A stretch of 64,000 bases of DNA, from NCBI RefSeq assembly GCF_026013615.1, contig NZ_JAPDPI010000012.1, positions 1 to 64,000 on the forward strand, given 5' to 3'. The stretch's first letter is position 1; every line of letters begins with the position of its first letter. The notes under the pieces were generated by a model. The model did no database searches. It was given only the letters and a program-made list of their open reading frames with translations, and had not been told where the DNA came from. The stretch comes from Plebeiibacterium marinum. GTDB lineage: Bacteria > Bacteroidota > Bacteroidia > Bacteroidales > Marinilabiliaceae. Of the stretch, positions 42,001-49,814 are shown piece by piece. The translations under genes and the position numbers were made by a program.

Positions 42001-42376
42001 CATACCCAACAACCACAACTTCACCCAGTTCAGTCAGGTCATCCTTTAGCGTTACATTAATCTCTCTTTTTCCATCAGTGGAAATTATTTGTGTTTCAAA
42101 TCCAATAAAGGAAAACACTAAATTCTTTCCTTGAGGAACAGTGATAGAATAATCACCATTTACATCTGTAATGGTACCTATATTAGTGTTTTCAACCAAT
42201 ATAGAAACTCCAATAACAGACTGTCCCGACACATCCGTAACCTTACCGGTTATTTTGTCACCTTCTTGCGCATATACATTTCCATAAAGAAAATTTATTG
42301 TCAAGAAAGATACCATCAACACAAGATATTTATATTGCGTTAATAATGATTTTCTTTTTTCGTTTCTTTTTTTCAT
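39095..42376 (-). CDS. SusC-like TonB-dependent transporter (PUL2)
   Basis: A 1093-residue outer-membrane transporter. After a leader ending VYAQ comes a carboxypeptidase-like domain (ITGKVTDVSGQSVIGVSILVENTNIGTITD, about 42-118), then the plug (VQDLLRGVPGLKVGISTSAKGGGSMQIRGARS, LLILDGMPFYGEL, DASAAAVYGAKAANGVI) and the barrel ending LGLDLTF. It lacks an STN domain, consistent with control by the divergent HTCS and not by sigma/anti-sigma signalling. First gene of the minus-strand PUL2 transcript. Confidence 0.95.
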   Translation of the reverse strand: MKKRNEKRKSLLTQYKYLVLMVSFLTINFLYGNVYAQEGDKITGKVTDVSGQSVIGVSILVENTNIGTITDVNGDYSITVPQGKNLVFSFIGFETQIISTDGKREINVTLKDDLTELGEVVVVGYGTMKKKDLTGSVIQIKPDNVAAEAPNTVQDLLRGVPGLKVGISTSAKGGGSMQIRGARSVSGTSLSDPLLILDGMPFYGELSEINPDDIGQIDVLKDASAAAVYGAKAANGVIIITTKKGKVGKPVVSFRTNIGFVTKADYRDVWGPEGYMDYREDWYRTSSYGLNATTGGYEAYQAVDSKGNPVAPLGYYDRPDRLPEGVSLEDWRNNGALTAIEGESDLSLYARRLDLDDVVLENYLAGKTFDWYDYAFQTGVNQDYNASISGANDKMNYYMSVGYLNNEGVVRGDEYSAIRANLKLSGKVTNWLEISSNINFQDRSDEDLSIDVGSILNNSPYANYRDSDGNLAVHPMGDGAPYFKGYNYDFDRKYIDFEKGYTIFNSIFSTKISLPFNITYTFNASPRYQFYYNRQFHSTEHPDWESVNTGVDRGQSKRFDWSLNNTINWDYEFDGVHHVNVTLVQEAEEFRSWADNIDANNIQPSDALGFHNTANAGKEESSFSSTDTHHTANGLLGRLFYSYDNRYMLTASVRRDGYSAFGRNNPYATFPSLALGWSFKNEKFFNWKAMTVGKLRVSWGKNGNRALSNPYISLSNLRNGVKLYGYLNSSGNLTEGQYLLVDRLGSPNLEWEKSEALNVGLDFGFLDNRLSGNVDVYNIVTKDMILAKQLPGFTGFGSIATNLGEVQNKGFEFTINSQNIKTDKLEWNTTFNFSYNKNKIKHLYYEYEDVLDDDGNVIGTQERDEYGKWFIGKDINTIWSYRVTGIWQADELEEAKRHGQLPGDPKVANNYTKDDVVNDDGTITPVYNDKDKEFLGTTTSPINWSMRNSFTFKKNIDFSFNMYSYMGSKYLDYNYLNADNGSNLLTYGANRSKKEYWTPGNLTNKYARLGAKGPTGAESPGMLRNRTFIRLESISLGYRLPKSLLSRWNVKSMKVFGTIRNVGSWEKDKYEYGDVETKGLMTRVYTLGLDLTF

Positions 42377-42712
42377 TGTAATAGAATTAATTTAAACAGA
42401 TTCTTAAAATTCTTCTTCATTCCTTTCCTTACTTTTAATAAAGCCTCTTTTTGTCATTTCATTTTTAAACACCCTTTTAACTTTTTTAACATTACAAATG
42501 TGACTTTATTATTCCTCAAACGAGTTCAAAGTTTTTTCTATTACGTAGAAATATTATTCAACGCTCTAAGCCCGGTAAACACAAGCATAATGAATATATT
42601 TCCAACTTATTGGAATATTATTTCAACCTTATTTTCTATTTACATTGCTTATTTTTAAATTTATTAAGGAATGAATCATTTATCAACTTAGTTAGAAAGA
42701 AATTTATCCCAT
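42377..42712. promoter_or_regulatory. Divergent regulatory region between PUL2 susC and HTCS
   Basis: 336 bp without an ORF, very AT-rich. A dyad TTCCAA-CTTA-TTGGAA lies at 42600-42615 and extends imperfectly into flanking ATAT, a candidate regulator site. No clear TAnnTTTG element could be fixed by eye on either strand. Assignment of the dyad to the HTCS is a guess. Confidence 0.4.
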
Positions 42713-45700
42713 ATGAAATTCCAAATATCTGTCATACTAATATTTACGTCTATAATTAACACAAGCCTATCGCAAAACATCACAATAAAAAAATTAGATA
42801 TACTAGATCAGTTACCCTCTAATTCTGTTGAAAGAATTTTTCAGGATAAAGAAGGATATACTTGGATTGGCTCCAAAGAAGGATTGTGCAGGTACGACGG
42901 TTACAGGGTTAAAACATTCAGATCAGATATACATAATCCAGAACTATTATCGAATAACCATATTACCAGTATTGAAGAGGCAGCTTCTGAAAAAATCATT
43001 ATTGGCACTCAGAGAGGATTAAATATTTTAGACAAAAAAACCTACCACATCACCCCCTTCCCTGATTCAACTCTATTCGACAAAAGCATTAAGGCCCTGC
43101 TATATGATAGTGATTCATCTTTATGGGTAAGTTACAACAATGGTTTAAACAGGTACGACAAGAATAACAAATTATTTACAAAATACATGTCACCAGGAAA
43201 CAGGTATAAACTACCAACCGGGGCTGCCAATATATTTAAAGATTCCTACAATAACGTATGGATTACTGTATGGGGGAAAGGACTTTTTAAGTTTAACCGA
43301 AATCTTAATAATTTCATTAAATATCCCCAAATAGGTAAAAGTGACAATCCATTCTGTCTATATCAGGATAATAAAAACAATTATTGGATAGGCACATGGA
43401 GAGAAGGACTATATCAATTCTTCCCAAATTCAAACCTTGAAAATCCATATAAAAAAATTCCGTTACCCACATGGATGAACAAATATTATAACACTGCCTT
43501 TTATTCTATCATTCAGGATAATAATTTAAACTATTTATGGGTAATGACCCTAAATGGCATAATTACTTACAAATACAACGAAAACGGCAATATTGAACCC
43601 ATAGATACAAGAGAAATATTTAAATCTTCAAATAATATTTTTAGCGAAATAAAGAAAGATAACAAAGGGGACCTGTGGATTGCATCATTTAGTGAGGGAA
43701 TTTCAAAAATTTCATTCAAATATCCATTAATAAACAATTTCCCATTAACAAAATTAGAGGATAACGGTAATGTTTCTCCTTCTTTTATCTCCTTATGCGA
43801 AGATAATGACAAAGATATTTGGATAAAACAAAACAGAGAAAGTTGTTATATTTATTCAGAAAAATACGATCAAATTAAAAATTTAACTGAGTATCCGGAA
43901 TTATCCCTTATTCCGGATTTTACCTTTATTAATTACGTGACCTATATATCAAGTTTAAAAGAAATATGGGCTTGTAGTTCAACGAATCCCGTAATATATA
44001 AAATCAAAAAAAACAACCATAAAATCACAAAAGTAACATCTGCCAGAATTGATCAGGAACAAGATTTTAATGTTTTCGTAACCTCTATTTATGAGGATCA
44101 TAATGCAAATATTTGGATTGGATCAAGGAATTCAATATACCTTCAACCTTCAGGTTCTGATAAAATTAAACTTGTAAAAAAGAATATCGGTAATATTTCC
44201 TCAATCTCTGTAGATATATATAATAACCTGTGGGTAAGTACAAATAATAATGGATGCTTCAGGTTAGAGCTTCCAAACAAGCTTAACGACTTCACCGCAA
44301 AAGAGCTAAACGCCAGGTTTAAGCAATACAACTTATTTGGAAATAAAATAAACTCACTAACTACGGACTATAGTGGTAATTTATGGCTTGCGAACGAAGA
44401 GGGACATCTGATTATATACAATATAATTAATAAAACCCATTCGTACGAGACAAGCAATTGCGGATTAGAAGGAGAAACTATCTTAGACTTGATTGTTGAC
44501 CAATTTAATCAACTTTGGATCATCACCTATAAAAATGTGATAAAATATAATCCTGACAACAAAGCTTCTTATTCCTATAACATTCATAATGGTTTTCTTG
44601 TAAACTCACATTATAAAGGAGCTTACTATTTATCTAAAGAATCCGGCAAAATTATATTTGGTGGAAATAAAGGTTATTCTTATATATACCCATCAAATGA
44701 ACTAAAGCAAGAAACAGAGCAAACTGAAACTATAATTTCAGATATTAAAATACACCATAAATCAATTTTAGGGAGTGAAATTGCGGAAAAATTTAATAGC
44801 CAGTCCAAAACATTAACTCTTTCTCCACACGATAAAAATATAGAATTATACTTCTCAACATTGAATTATAATAATCCACAAAAGATTAGATATGCCTATA
44901 AACTTGAAGGTGTTGATAATAATTGGGTTGAGTTAAAATCAGATCGTCAATTTGCAATTTATAGTGAATTAAAAAAAGGTGAGTATTTATTTAGAGTAAA
45001 ATCAACCGATATTTATAATATATGGAGAAACAAAGAAACACAATTAACCATTATAAAGAAACCGGCCTACTACGAAACCAGATTAGCATTTTTCCTATAC
45101 TTCATCATTCTAACGGGATCAATGGCCCTATTGATATACATCATCAAAAGCAGAATTACTTTCAGAAATAAAATGAATATTTCTGAACTTGAAAAGAAAA
45201 AAACAGATGAACTAACGCAAACTAAATTGAAATATTTCACCAATATTTCTCATGATTTATTAACACCATTAACCATAATATCCTGTATCATTGACGATAT
45301 TGAAATCTCTGATAAACCTCAAAAATTTCAACTATCAACAATGAGATCAAATATTGTGAGACTGAAAAGGTTGCTACAGCAAATATTAGACTTTAAAAGA
45401 GTTGAAAACGGAAAAATGCAGCTACATATTAGTAATACAGATATAAGCTCTTTTATTAAAAACATCTGCTATAGTCACTTCGTGCCTTTGTTCGAAAAAA
45501 AACATATAAATTTTAATCTCAACTCCCTTTCTAATGAAATCGATGCATATTTTGATGCAGACAAGATTGATAAAGTGATATTTAACTTATTGTCTAACGC
45601 ATTAAAATTCACTCCTGAACATGGCTCTATTAGTGTAAAACTTGATACAATTGAACAAAACAACATAGAACTTTTAAAAATTGAAATAAGCGATACAGGT

Positions 45701-46756
45701 ATTGGAATCCCCCCTCAGGATATCAAAAATATTTTCACTCGATTTTATACAAATCGAAAAATGAATGCCAGTGATACACATGGAATTGGGCTCTCTTTAT
45801 GTAAAGATCTTATTGAAATTCATCATGGATCCATCTCTGTAAAGAGTACCGTAAACAAAGGAACTACGTTTAATATTACTATTCCAATAAATAAAGGAAG
45901 TTATTCTCCGGCTGAAAGATCTACTGAATCCATAATTGAAATCCAGGAAACTGCTTCTATTACAGAATTCAATGAAAATGAAAGCCCTCAACACACAAAC
46001 GATATTAATATTCTCATCGTTGAAGATAATATGGAGCTTCTCCTGGTCATGAAGAATATATTATCTAAAACATATAACGTCTATACTGCAATAAATGGAA
46101 TTGAAGCTCTCGAAATAACAAAAACGAATGAGATACACATCATGATAAGTGATGTAATGATGCCGGAAATGGATGGCTTAGAATTATGCAAAACTATTAA
46201 GAACAACATTGAGAGCAGCCACATATCTGTAATTTTATTAACAGCAAAAAACAGCACTCAAGATCGTATTGAATGCTATAATGCAGGTGCTGATGCCTAT
46301 ATTTCTAAACCATTTGAATCAAATATCCTTTTAGCCAGAATTAATAATTTTATCAAACAAAAGCAAAACAAACAAAAGGAGTTTAAGGATAATTTAGAAA
46401 TTAATATTTCGTCGTTAGAAAATCATGAATTAGACAAACAGTTTCTTAAAAATGCAGTTGATATTATTGAAAAAAAACTATCTGTAATAGATTTTGACAA
46501 CAATATGTTTGCCAAGGAATTAAATATGTCAAAATCTTCATTATACAGAAAAATAAAGACCCTTACCGGATTGTCACCAATTGAGTTTGCAAGAAATATT
46601 AAACTGAAACATGCCTGTATTCTTTTAAAAAACAATACAGCATCAATAACAGATGTTGCTTATGCCGTAGGCTTCTCTGATCCAAAGTATTTCTCCACAT
46701 GTTTTAAAAATGAGTTTAATATGACTCCAAGCCTATTTCAAAAAGAAAACCTGTAA
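42713..46756 (+). CDS. Hybrid two-component system sensor/regulator (HTCS) of PUL2
   Basis: 1347-residue HTCS. Signal peptide 1-20; a Reg_prop double-propeller sensor (about 22-690) with repeated YTWIGS, NVWITV, YWIGTW, NIWIGS motifs; Y_Y_Y domain (about 708-785); transmembrane helix about 791-812; HisKA with KYFTNISHDLLTPLT and phospho-acceptor His847; HATPase_c with DTGIGIP and GIGLSL; receiver domain with DVMMPEMDG, phospho-acceptor Asp1147; and C-terminal AraC HTH (SITDVAYAVGFSDPKYFSTCF). All catalytic residues look intact; the kinase box has HDLL in place of the common HELR. Divergent from susC, so it presumably turns PUL2 on. Confidence 0.95.
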   Translation: MKFQISVILIFTSIINTSLSQNITIKKLDILDQLPSNSVERIFQDKEGYTWIGSKEGLCRYDGYRVKTFRSDIHNPELLSNNHITSIEEAASEKIIIGTQRGLNILDKKTYHITPFPDSTLFDKSIKALLYDSDSSLWVSYNNGLNRYDKNNKLFTKYMSPGNRYKLPTGAANIFKDSYNNVWITVWGKGLFKFNRNLNNFIKYPQIGKSDNPFCLYQDNKNNYWIGTWREGLYQFFPNSNLENPYKKIPLPTWMNKYYNTAFYSIIQDNNLNYLWVMTLNGIITYKYNENGNIEPIDTREIFKSSNNIFSEIKKDNKGDLWIASFSEGISKISFKYPLINNFPLTKLEDNGNVSPSFISLCEDNDKDIWIKQNRESCYIYSEKYDQIKNLTEYPELSLIPDFTFINYVTYISSLKEIWACSSTNPVIYKIKKNNHKITKVTSARIDQEQDFNVFVTSIYEDHNANIWIGSRNSIYLQPSGSDKIKLVKKNIGNISSISVDIYNNLWVSTNNNGCFRLELPNKLNDFTAKELNARFKQYNLFGNKINSLTTDYSGNLWLANEEGHLIIYNIINKTHSYETSNCGLEGETILDLIVDQFNQLWIITYKNVIKYNPDNKASYSYNIHNGFLVNSHYKGAYYLSKESGKIIFGGNKGYSYIYPSNELKQETEQTETIISDIKIHHKSILGSEIAEKFNSQSKTLTLSPHDKNIELYFSTLNYNNPQKIRYAYKLEGVDNNWVELKSDRQFAIYSELKKGEYLFRVKSTDIYNIWRNKETQLTIIKKPAYYETRLAFFLYFIILTGSMALLIYIIKSRITFRNKMNISELEKKKTDELTQTKLKYFTNISHDLLTPLTIISCIIDDIEISDKPQKFQLSTMRSNIVRLKRLLQQILDFKRVENGKMQLHISNTDISSFIKNICYSHFVPLFEKKHINFNLNSLSNEIDAYFDADKIDKVIFNLLSNALKFTPEHGSISVKLDTIEQNNIELLKIEISDTGIGIPPQDIKNIFTRFYTNRKMNASDTHGIGLSLCKDLIEIHHGSISVKSTVNKGTTFNITIPINKGSYSPAERSTESIIEIQETASITEFNENESPQHTNDINILIVEDNMELLLVMKNILSKTYNVYTAINGIEALEITKTNEIHIMISDVMMPEMDGLELCKTIKNNIESSHISVILLTAKNSTQDRIECYNAGADAYISKPFESNILLARINNFIKQKQNKQKEFKDNLEINISSLENHELDKQFLKNAVDIIEKKLSVIDFDNNMFAKELNMSKSSLYRKIKTLTGLSPIEFARNIKLKHACILLKNNTASITDVAYAVGFSDPKYFSTCFKNEFNMTPSLFQKENL

Positions 46757-46776
46757 ATTAAAAATTATACCCCCAA

Positions 46777-46805
46777 TAGGACCATATGCAGGTTACGGTG
46801 TCTTA
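46777..46805 (+). promoter_or_regulatory. ECF-type promoter upstream of GH43
   Basis: TAGGACCAT (46777-46785), 12 bp, then GTGTCTTA (46798-46805), with TTTAAAGAGC just after. The same two words with the same 12-bp spacer lie before the FecR gene at 48692-48720. GGACC and GTC separated by 16 bp resemble the -35 GGAAC and -10 CGTC pattern of group 4 sigma factors. Confidence 0.6.
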
Positions 46806-46942
46806 ATTTTAAAGAGCTGTAGAAATACCATGAAACATTTCCTTATTTCACAATAAAACTATAAAACAAGCTATCTTTGGGCTTTTAGGATATTTTTTCC
46901 TGAATGAATCATGTTTTGATAAACCAATTTAAAACAAAAAAT

Positions 46943-47983
46943 ATGAACACAAATCCTTTAAGAATCATTCCGCTATCGTTACTGTTGATGAGTACTTTAA
47001 TGGTAAATGCCATAACTCCTGAGAAAAAGAATGCTGCTACTCAGGAAACAGATTCTGTTTCTTCTGAAAAAATTGTTTACCGATGGGAAGCCAAGGGCAA
47101 TCCGATTGTTACGCACAAATATACCTGCGACCCTGCTGCTCTTGTATATAACGACACCCTGTTTATTTTTTCCGGTGAAGATGCTGCCGGTGGACAAAAA
47201 TGGTACAACATTGAAAAATGGTGTTGCTTTGCGACTACTGACATGAAAAATTTCTGGGAATATAAAATGCCTCTCAGAGCTACTGATTTTGCCTGGGGCG
47301 AAACCAATGCAGCATGGGCAAGCCAGGTAATAGAACGAAACGGTAAATTTTACTGGTACAACAGTTCGCAGACTACAGGTATTGGCGTTGCAGTAGCTGA
47401 CCGCCCCGAAGGCCCGTATAAAGATGCGCTGGGACATGCCCTATTGACCAATGAAGATAGTAAAGGGAAAAAACACAGCTGGCGCACCATTGACCCTACC
47501 GTATATATTGATGGTAACGATCAGGCCTGGTTGTTATGGGGTAACGGTGCCTGTTGGATTGTAAAACTAAACGAAGATATGGTTTCGTATGATGAAGACT
47601 ATGGCGTAAAAGAGATTGATATCAAAGGAGAAATGGAATTCCCATTTACAGAAGCTCCCTGGTTACACGAAAAAGACGGTCGTTATTACCTTTCCTTTGC
47701 CATTGGGTTTCCGGAACGTATAGCCTATGCGGTAAGTGATAAAGTTGATGGCCCATATGAATACAAAGGAATCATCAATGAAATTGCCGGCAATAGCAAT
47801 ACCAACCACCAATCCATCATTGAGTATAAAGGAAACTGGTATTTCATCTATCACAATGGAGGGATACAAACTGATGGGGGAAGCTTTAGCCGCAGTTTAT
47901 GTATCGACAAATTAGAATATGACAAAAAAGGCATGTACAAGCCAATCCTAATGACCACCAAAGGGGTTGAAAAGATAAAGTAA
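46943..47983 (+). CDS. Glycoside hydrolase family 43 protein, exported (PUL3)
   Basis: 346-residue exported enzyme with the five-bladed propeller of GH43. The frame opens 13 codons earlier, but MNTNPLRIIPLSLLLMSTLMVNA is a clean signal peptide, so 46943 is used. Catalytic acids: D63 in CDPAALVYND (base), D184 in TIDPTVYID (pKa modulator) and E237 in FTEAPWLHEKDGRYYLSF (acid). Likely activity is arabinofuranosidase, xylosidase or galactosidase; sequence does not choose. Although it lies beside the PUL2 HTCS, its promoter carries the ECF-type motif shared with FecR, so it probably belongs to PUL3. Confidence 0.9.
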   Translation: MNTNPLRIIPLSLLLMSTLMVNAITPEKKNAATQETDSVSSEKIVYRWEAKGNPIVTHKYTCDPAALVYNDTLFIFSGEDAAGGQKWYNIEKWCCFATTDMKNFWEYKMPLRATDFAWGETNAAWASQVIERNGKFYWYNSSQTTGIGVAVADRPEGPYKDALGHALLTNEDSKGKKHSWRTIDPTVYIDGNDQAWLLWGNGACWIVKLNEDMVSYDEDYGVKEIDIKGEMEFPFTEAPWLHEKDGRYYLSFAIGFPERIAYAVSDKVDGPYEYKGIINEIAGNSNTNHQSIIEYKGNWYFIYHNGGIQTDGGSFSRSLCIDKLEYDKKGMYKPILMTTKGVEKIK

Positions 47984-48014
47984 AGAGGGCTTGTAAACTC
48001 TTTATTCTACAGAG

Positions 48015-48080
48015 ACTCCAGGACACACAGAATAACAATATCTTAAGCTTTGTTATTCTATGTGCTCTTGGAGTTTTTTT
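48015..48080 (+). terminator. Long hairpin terminator after GH43
   Basis: A stem of about 23 bp with a few mismatches (48015-48037 with 48051-48074) begins ACTCCA and ends TTGGAGT. It is followed by a T run to 48080. Confidence 0.88.
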
Positions 48081-48123
48081 GTGGTTATGTTTTTTTTTAA
48101 TATTGTGATATAATTTTATCAGC

Positions 48124-48666
48124 ATGGGCTTCGAAGAAAACCGGTTTTCAGAACCGTTTACTAACAACTTTGATTATACAAGTTTTAATGAACTTTTCAA
48201 CTTGTATTACCCCCGTCTTTGTGCTTATGCTTATCAAATTACTAAAAACCCCACTGCCTCAGAAGACATTGTTCAGGAGGTTTTTATCCGGCTTTGGAAA
48301 GGCAGAAAGGAACTTAACATTAAAGGCGATATATTTAATTATCTGCTAAAAGCATGCAAGAATGCTTCCCTCAACTTCCTGCGTAGCGAATCATCCCGGC
48401 GAAAAACCTTAGAAGAAATTCCTGAAAAAGATTCCATAAATGATATGGATCTGATAGAAGAACAAGAATTGGTTGATTTTGTGCAACAATGTATTGATTT
48501 GCTCCCCCAACGAAGCAGACAAGTGTTTTTAATGAGCCGGTTTGAGGGTTTAAAGCAACAGGAAATAGCGGAAAGGCTTGGAACCTCAATTAAAACAATT
48601 AAAAACCAGATTTGGAAATCGCTCCAATATTTAAGGACTTGTCTTAAAGAAAAAGATGCTATTTAA
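48124..48666 (+). CDS. ECF RNA polymerase sigma factor (Bacteroides-expansion, FecI-like)
   Basis: 180-residue group 4 sigma factor. Region 2 runs from FNLYYPRLCAYAYQITKNPTASEDIVQEVFIRLW (about 20-55). Region 4 contains LPQRSRQVFLMSRFEGLKQQEIAERLGTSIKTIKNQI (about 128-165), with the HTH at QEIAERLGTSIKTIKNQI. No other domains. It is followed by a FecR anti-sigma and an STN-bearing SusC, the classical trans-envelope signalling set. It probably directs transcription from the shared TAGGACCAT-N12-GTGTCTTA promoters before GH43 and FecR. Confidence 0.94.
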   Translation: MGFEENRFSEPFTNNFDYTSFNELFNLYYPRLCAYAYQITKNPTASEDIVQEVFIRLWKGRKELNIKGDIFNYLLKACKNASLNFLRSESSRRKTLEEIPEKDSINDMDLIEEQELVDFVQQCIDLLPQRSRQVFLMSRFEGLKQQEIAERLGTSIKTIKNQIWKSLQYLRTCLKEKDAI

Positions 48667-48691
48667 TTTCTTTAAAAAATTACTTTCCCGA

Positions 48692-48720
48692 TAGGACCAT
48701 TTTTATTTCGTTGTGTCTTA
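48692..48720 (+). promoter_or_regulatory. ECF-type promoter upstream of fecR-susCD
   Basis: TAGGACCAT (48692-48700), 12-bp spacer, GTGTCTTA (48713-48720), then TTTAAAAGAGCA. It matches the motif before GH43 in both words and spacing. It lies between the sigma and anti-sigma genes, with the FecR start 18 bp after it. Confidence 0.6.
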
Positions 48721-48737
48721 CTTTAAAAGAGCACTAA

Positions 48738-49718
48738 ATGAGTCCTGACAATAAGATAAAAGAACACATAATTGATCATCTAACAGGTGAACAAAATCCA
48801 TCTGATGAATTAAATGAATGGAAAAATCAATCACCTGAAAACGACAAAACACTTTCTGATTTCCAAAAAATATGGAGAGCAACTGACTTTGTTTCTAATA
48901 TGCAAAAGTTTGATTCAAAACATGCCTGGAGAAAGGTTGGGGCTACAATCCTAAGGGAACAAAAACGAAAAACCAATTTTCAGAAAGCCATTTATGCTTT
49001 TTCCGGAATGGCAGCTTCTCTGATATTGGTATTCAGTCTGACAATTTTTAATCAACCCAATATCAATCATCAGAACCCAATTACATTATCCACAGAAAAT
49101 GGAAGCAAAGCAGAAATTACCCTGCCCGATGGAACTGAAGTAACTTTAAATTCAGGAAGTTCTATCTCCTATTTATCCAATCTGTCAGATGGCATCAGAG
49201 ATGTTTCTTTTTCAGGAGAAGCATTTTTTAAGGTTGCTAAAAGTAAAGTCCCATTTGTTGTGCAGACTGCTTCCGGAATGAAACTAAAGGTTCTTGGTAC
49301 ACAGTTCAATCTTTCTACATACGCCGAAAACAACCATATTGAAACTACTTTGCTCGAAGGTAAAGTTGAATTAACCAGTCCTAACGGTAATAATTTAATC
49401 CTGGAACCCGGACAGATGGGGTCATATAACCAATCAACCCAGAATTTGGCTTATAAAATAGGAACGCCTTCCCATGAAATAGGTTGGCTTAATAATAAAA
49501 TATACCTTGACAATACCTCTCTGGAGAGTTTAACCAGTTTACTTGAACGCCAGTTTAATGTTCAGATTCTGTTAGTCCCAACTAAACTGGGTACTGATAT
49601 ACACTATACGGGAGTTTTAGAAGAAAAAACAATTACAGACATATTGGATGCTTTAACCCAATTAAGCGACATTAAATACAAAATAAAAGGAACAGAAATT
49701 ATTATATCAGCTAAATAA
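48738..49718 (+). CDS. FecR-like anti-sigma factor
   Basis: 326-residue inner-membrane regulator. A cytoplasmic N-terminal part (about 1-80, with HLTGEQNPSDELNEW) is followed by one transmembrane helix (AIYAFSGMAASLILVFSLTIF, about 83-103). The periplasmic FecR beta-helix domain follows (EITLPDGTEVTLNSGSSISY through VKSKVPFVVQT-like segment and FNLSTYAENNHIETTLLEGKVEL), and the C-terminal DUF4974 domain (about 255-325, NTSLESLTSLLERQFNVQILL). It holds the sigma factor until the SusC STN domain signals transport. It starts 71 bp after the sigma gene. Confidence 0.93.
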   Translation: MSPDNKIKEHIIDHLTGEQNPSDELNEWKNQSPENDKTLSDFQKIWRATDFVSNMQKFDSKHAWRKVGATILREQKRKTNFQKAIYAFSGMAASLILVFSLTIFNQPNINHQNPITLSTENGSKAEITLPDGTEVTLNSGSSISYLSNLSDGIRDVSFSGEAFFKVAKSKVPFVVQTASGMKLKVLGTQFNLSTYAENNHIETTLLEGKVELTSPNGNNLILEPGQMGSYNQSTQNLAYKIGTPSHEIGWLNNKIYLDNTSLESLTSLLERQFNVQILLVPTKLGTDIHYTGVLEEKTITDILDALTQLSDIKYKIKGTEIIISAK

Positions 49719-49719
49719 T

Positions 49720-49784
49720 ATTGCGGGAGTTTTACCCACTCCCGCAATTGTCATAATCAAAAGTCTAATGCGGTAACATTAGAC
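49720..49784 (+). promoter_or_regulatory. Two hairpins in the fecR-susC spacer
   Basis: Hairpin 1: perfect 11-bp stem ATTGCGGGAGT (49720-49730) with 49738-49748. Hairpin 2: perfect 8-bp stem GTCTAATG (49763-49770) with CATTAGAC (49777-49784). Neither has a T tract, so they look more like attenuation or mRNA-processing structures than terminators. They lie 30-95 bp before the SusC start. Confidence 0.5.
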
Positions 49785-49814
49785 AATGTCTAATAATTAA
49801 AACGTTTCAAATTT

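Noticed and set aside
46997-47437. Minus-strand ORF of 146 residues inside GH43
   Set aside because: Shadow of the GH43 reading frame, which has all three catalytic acids.
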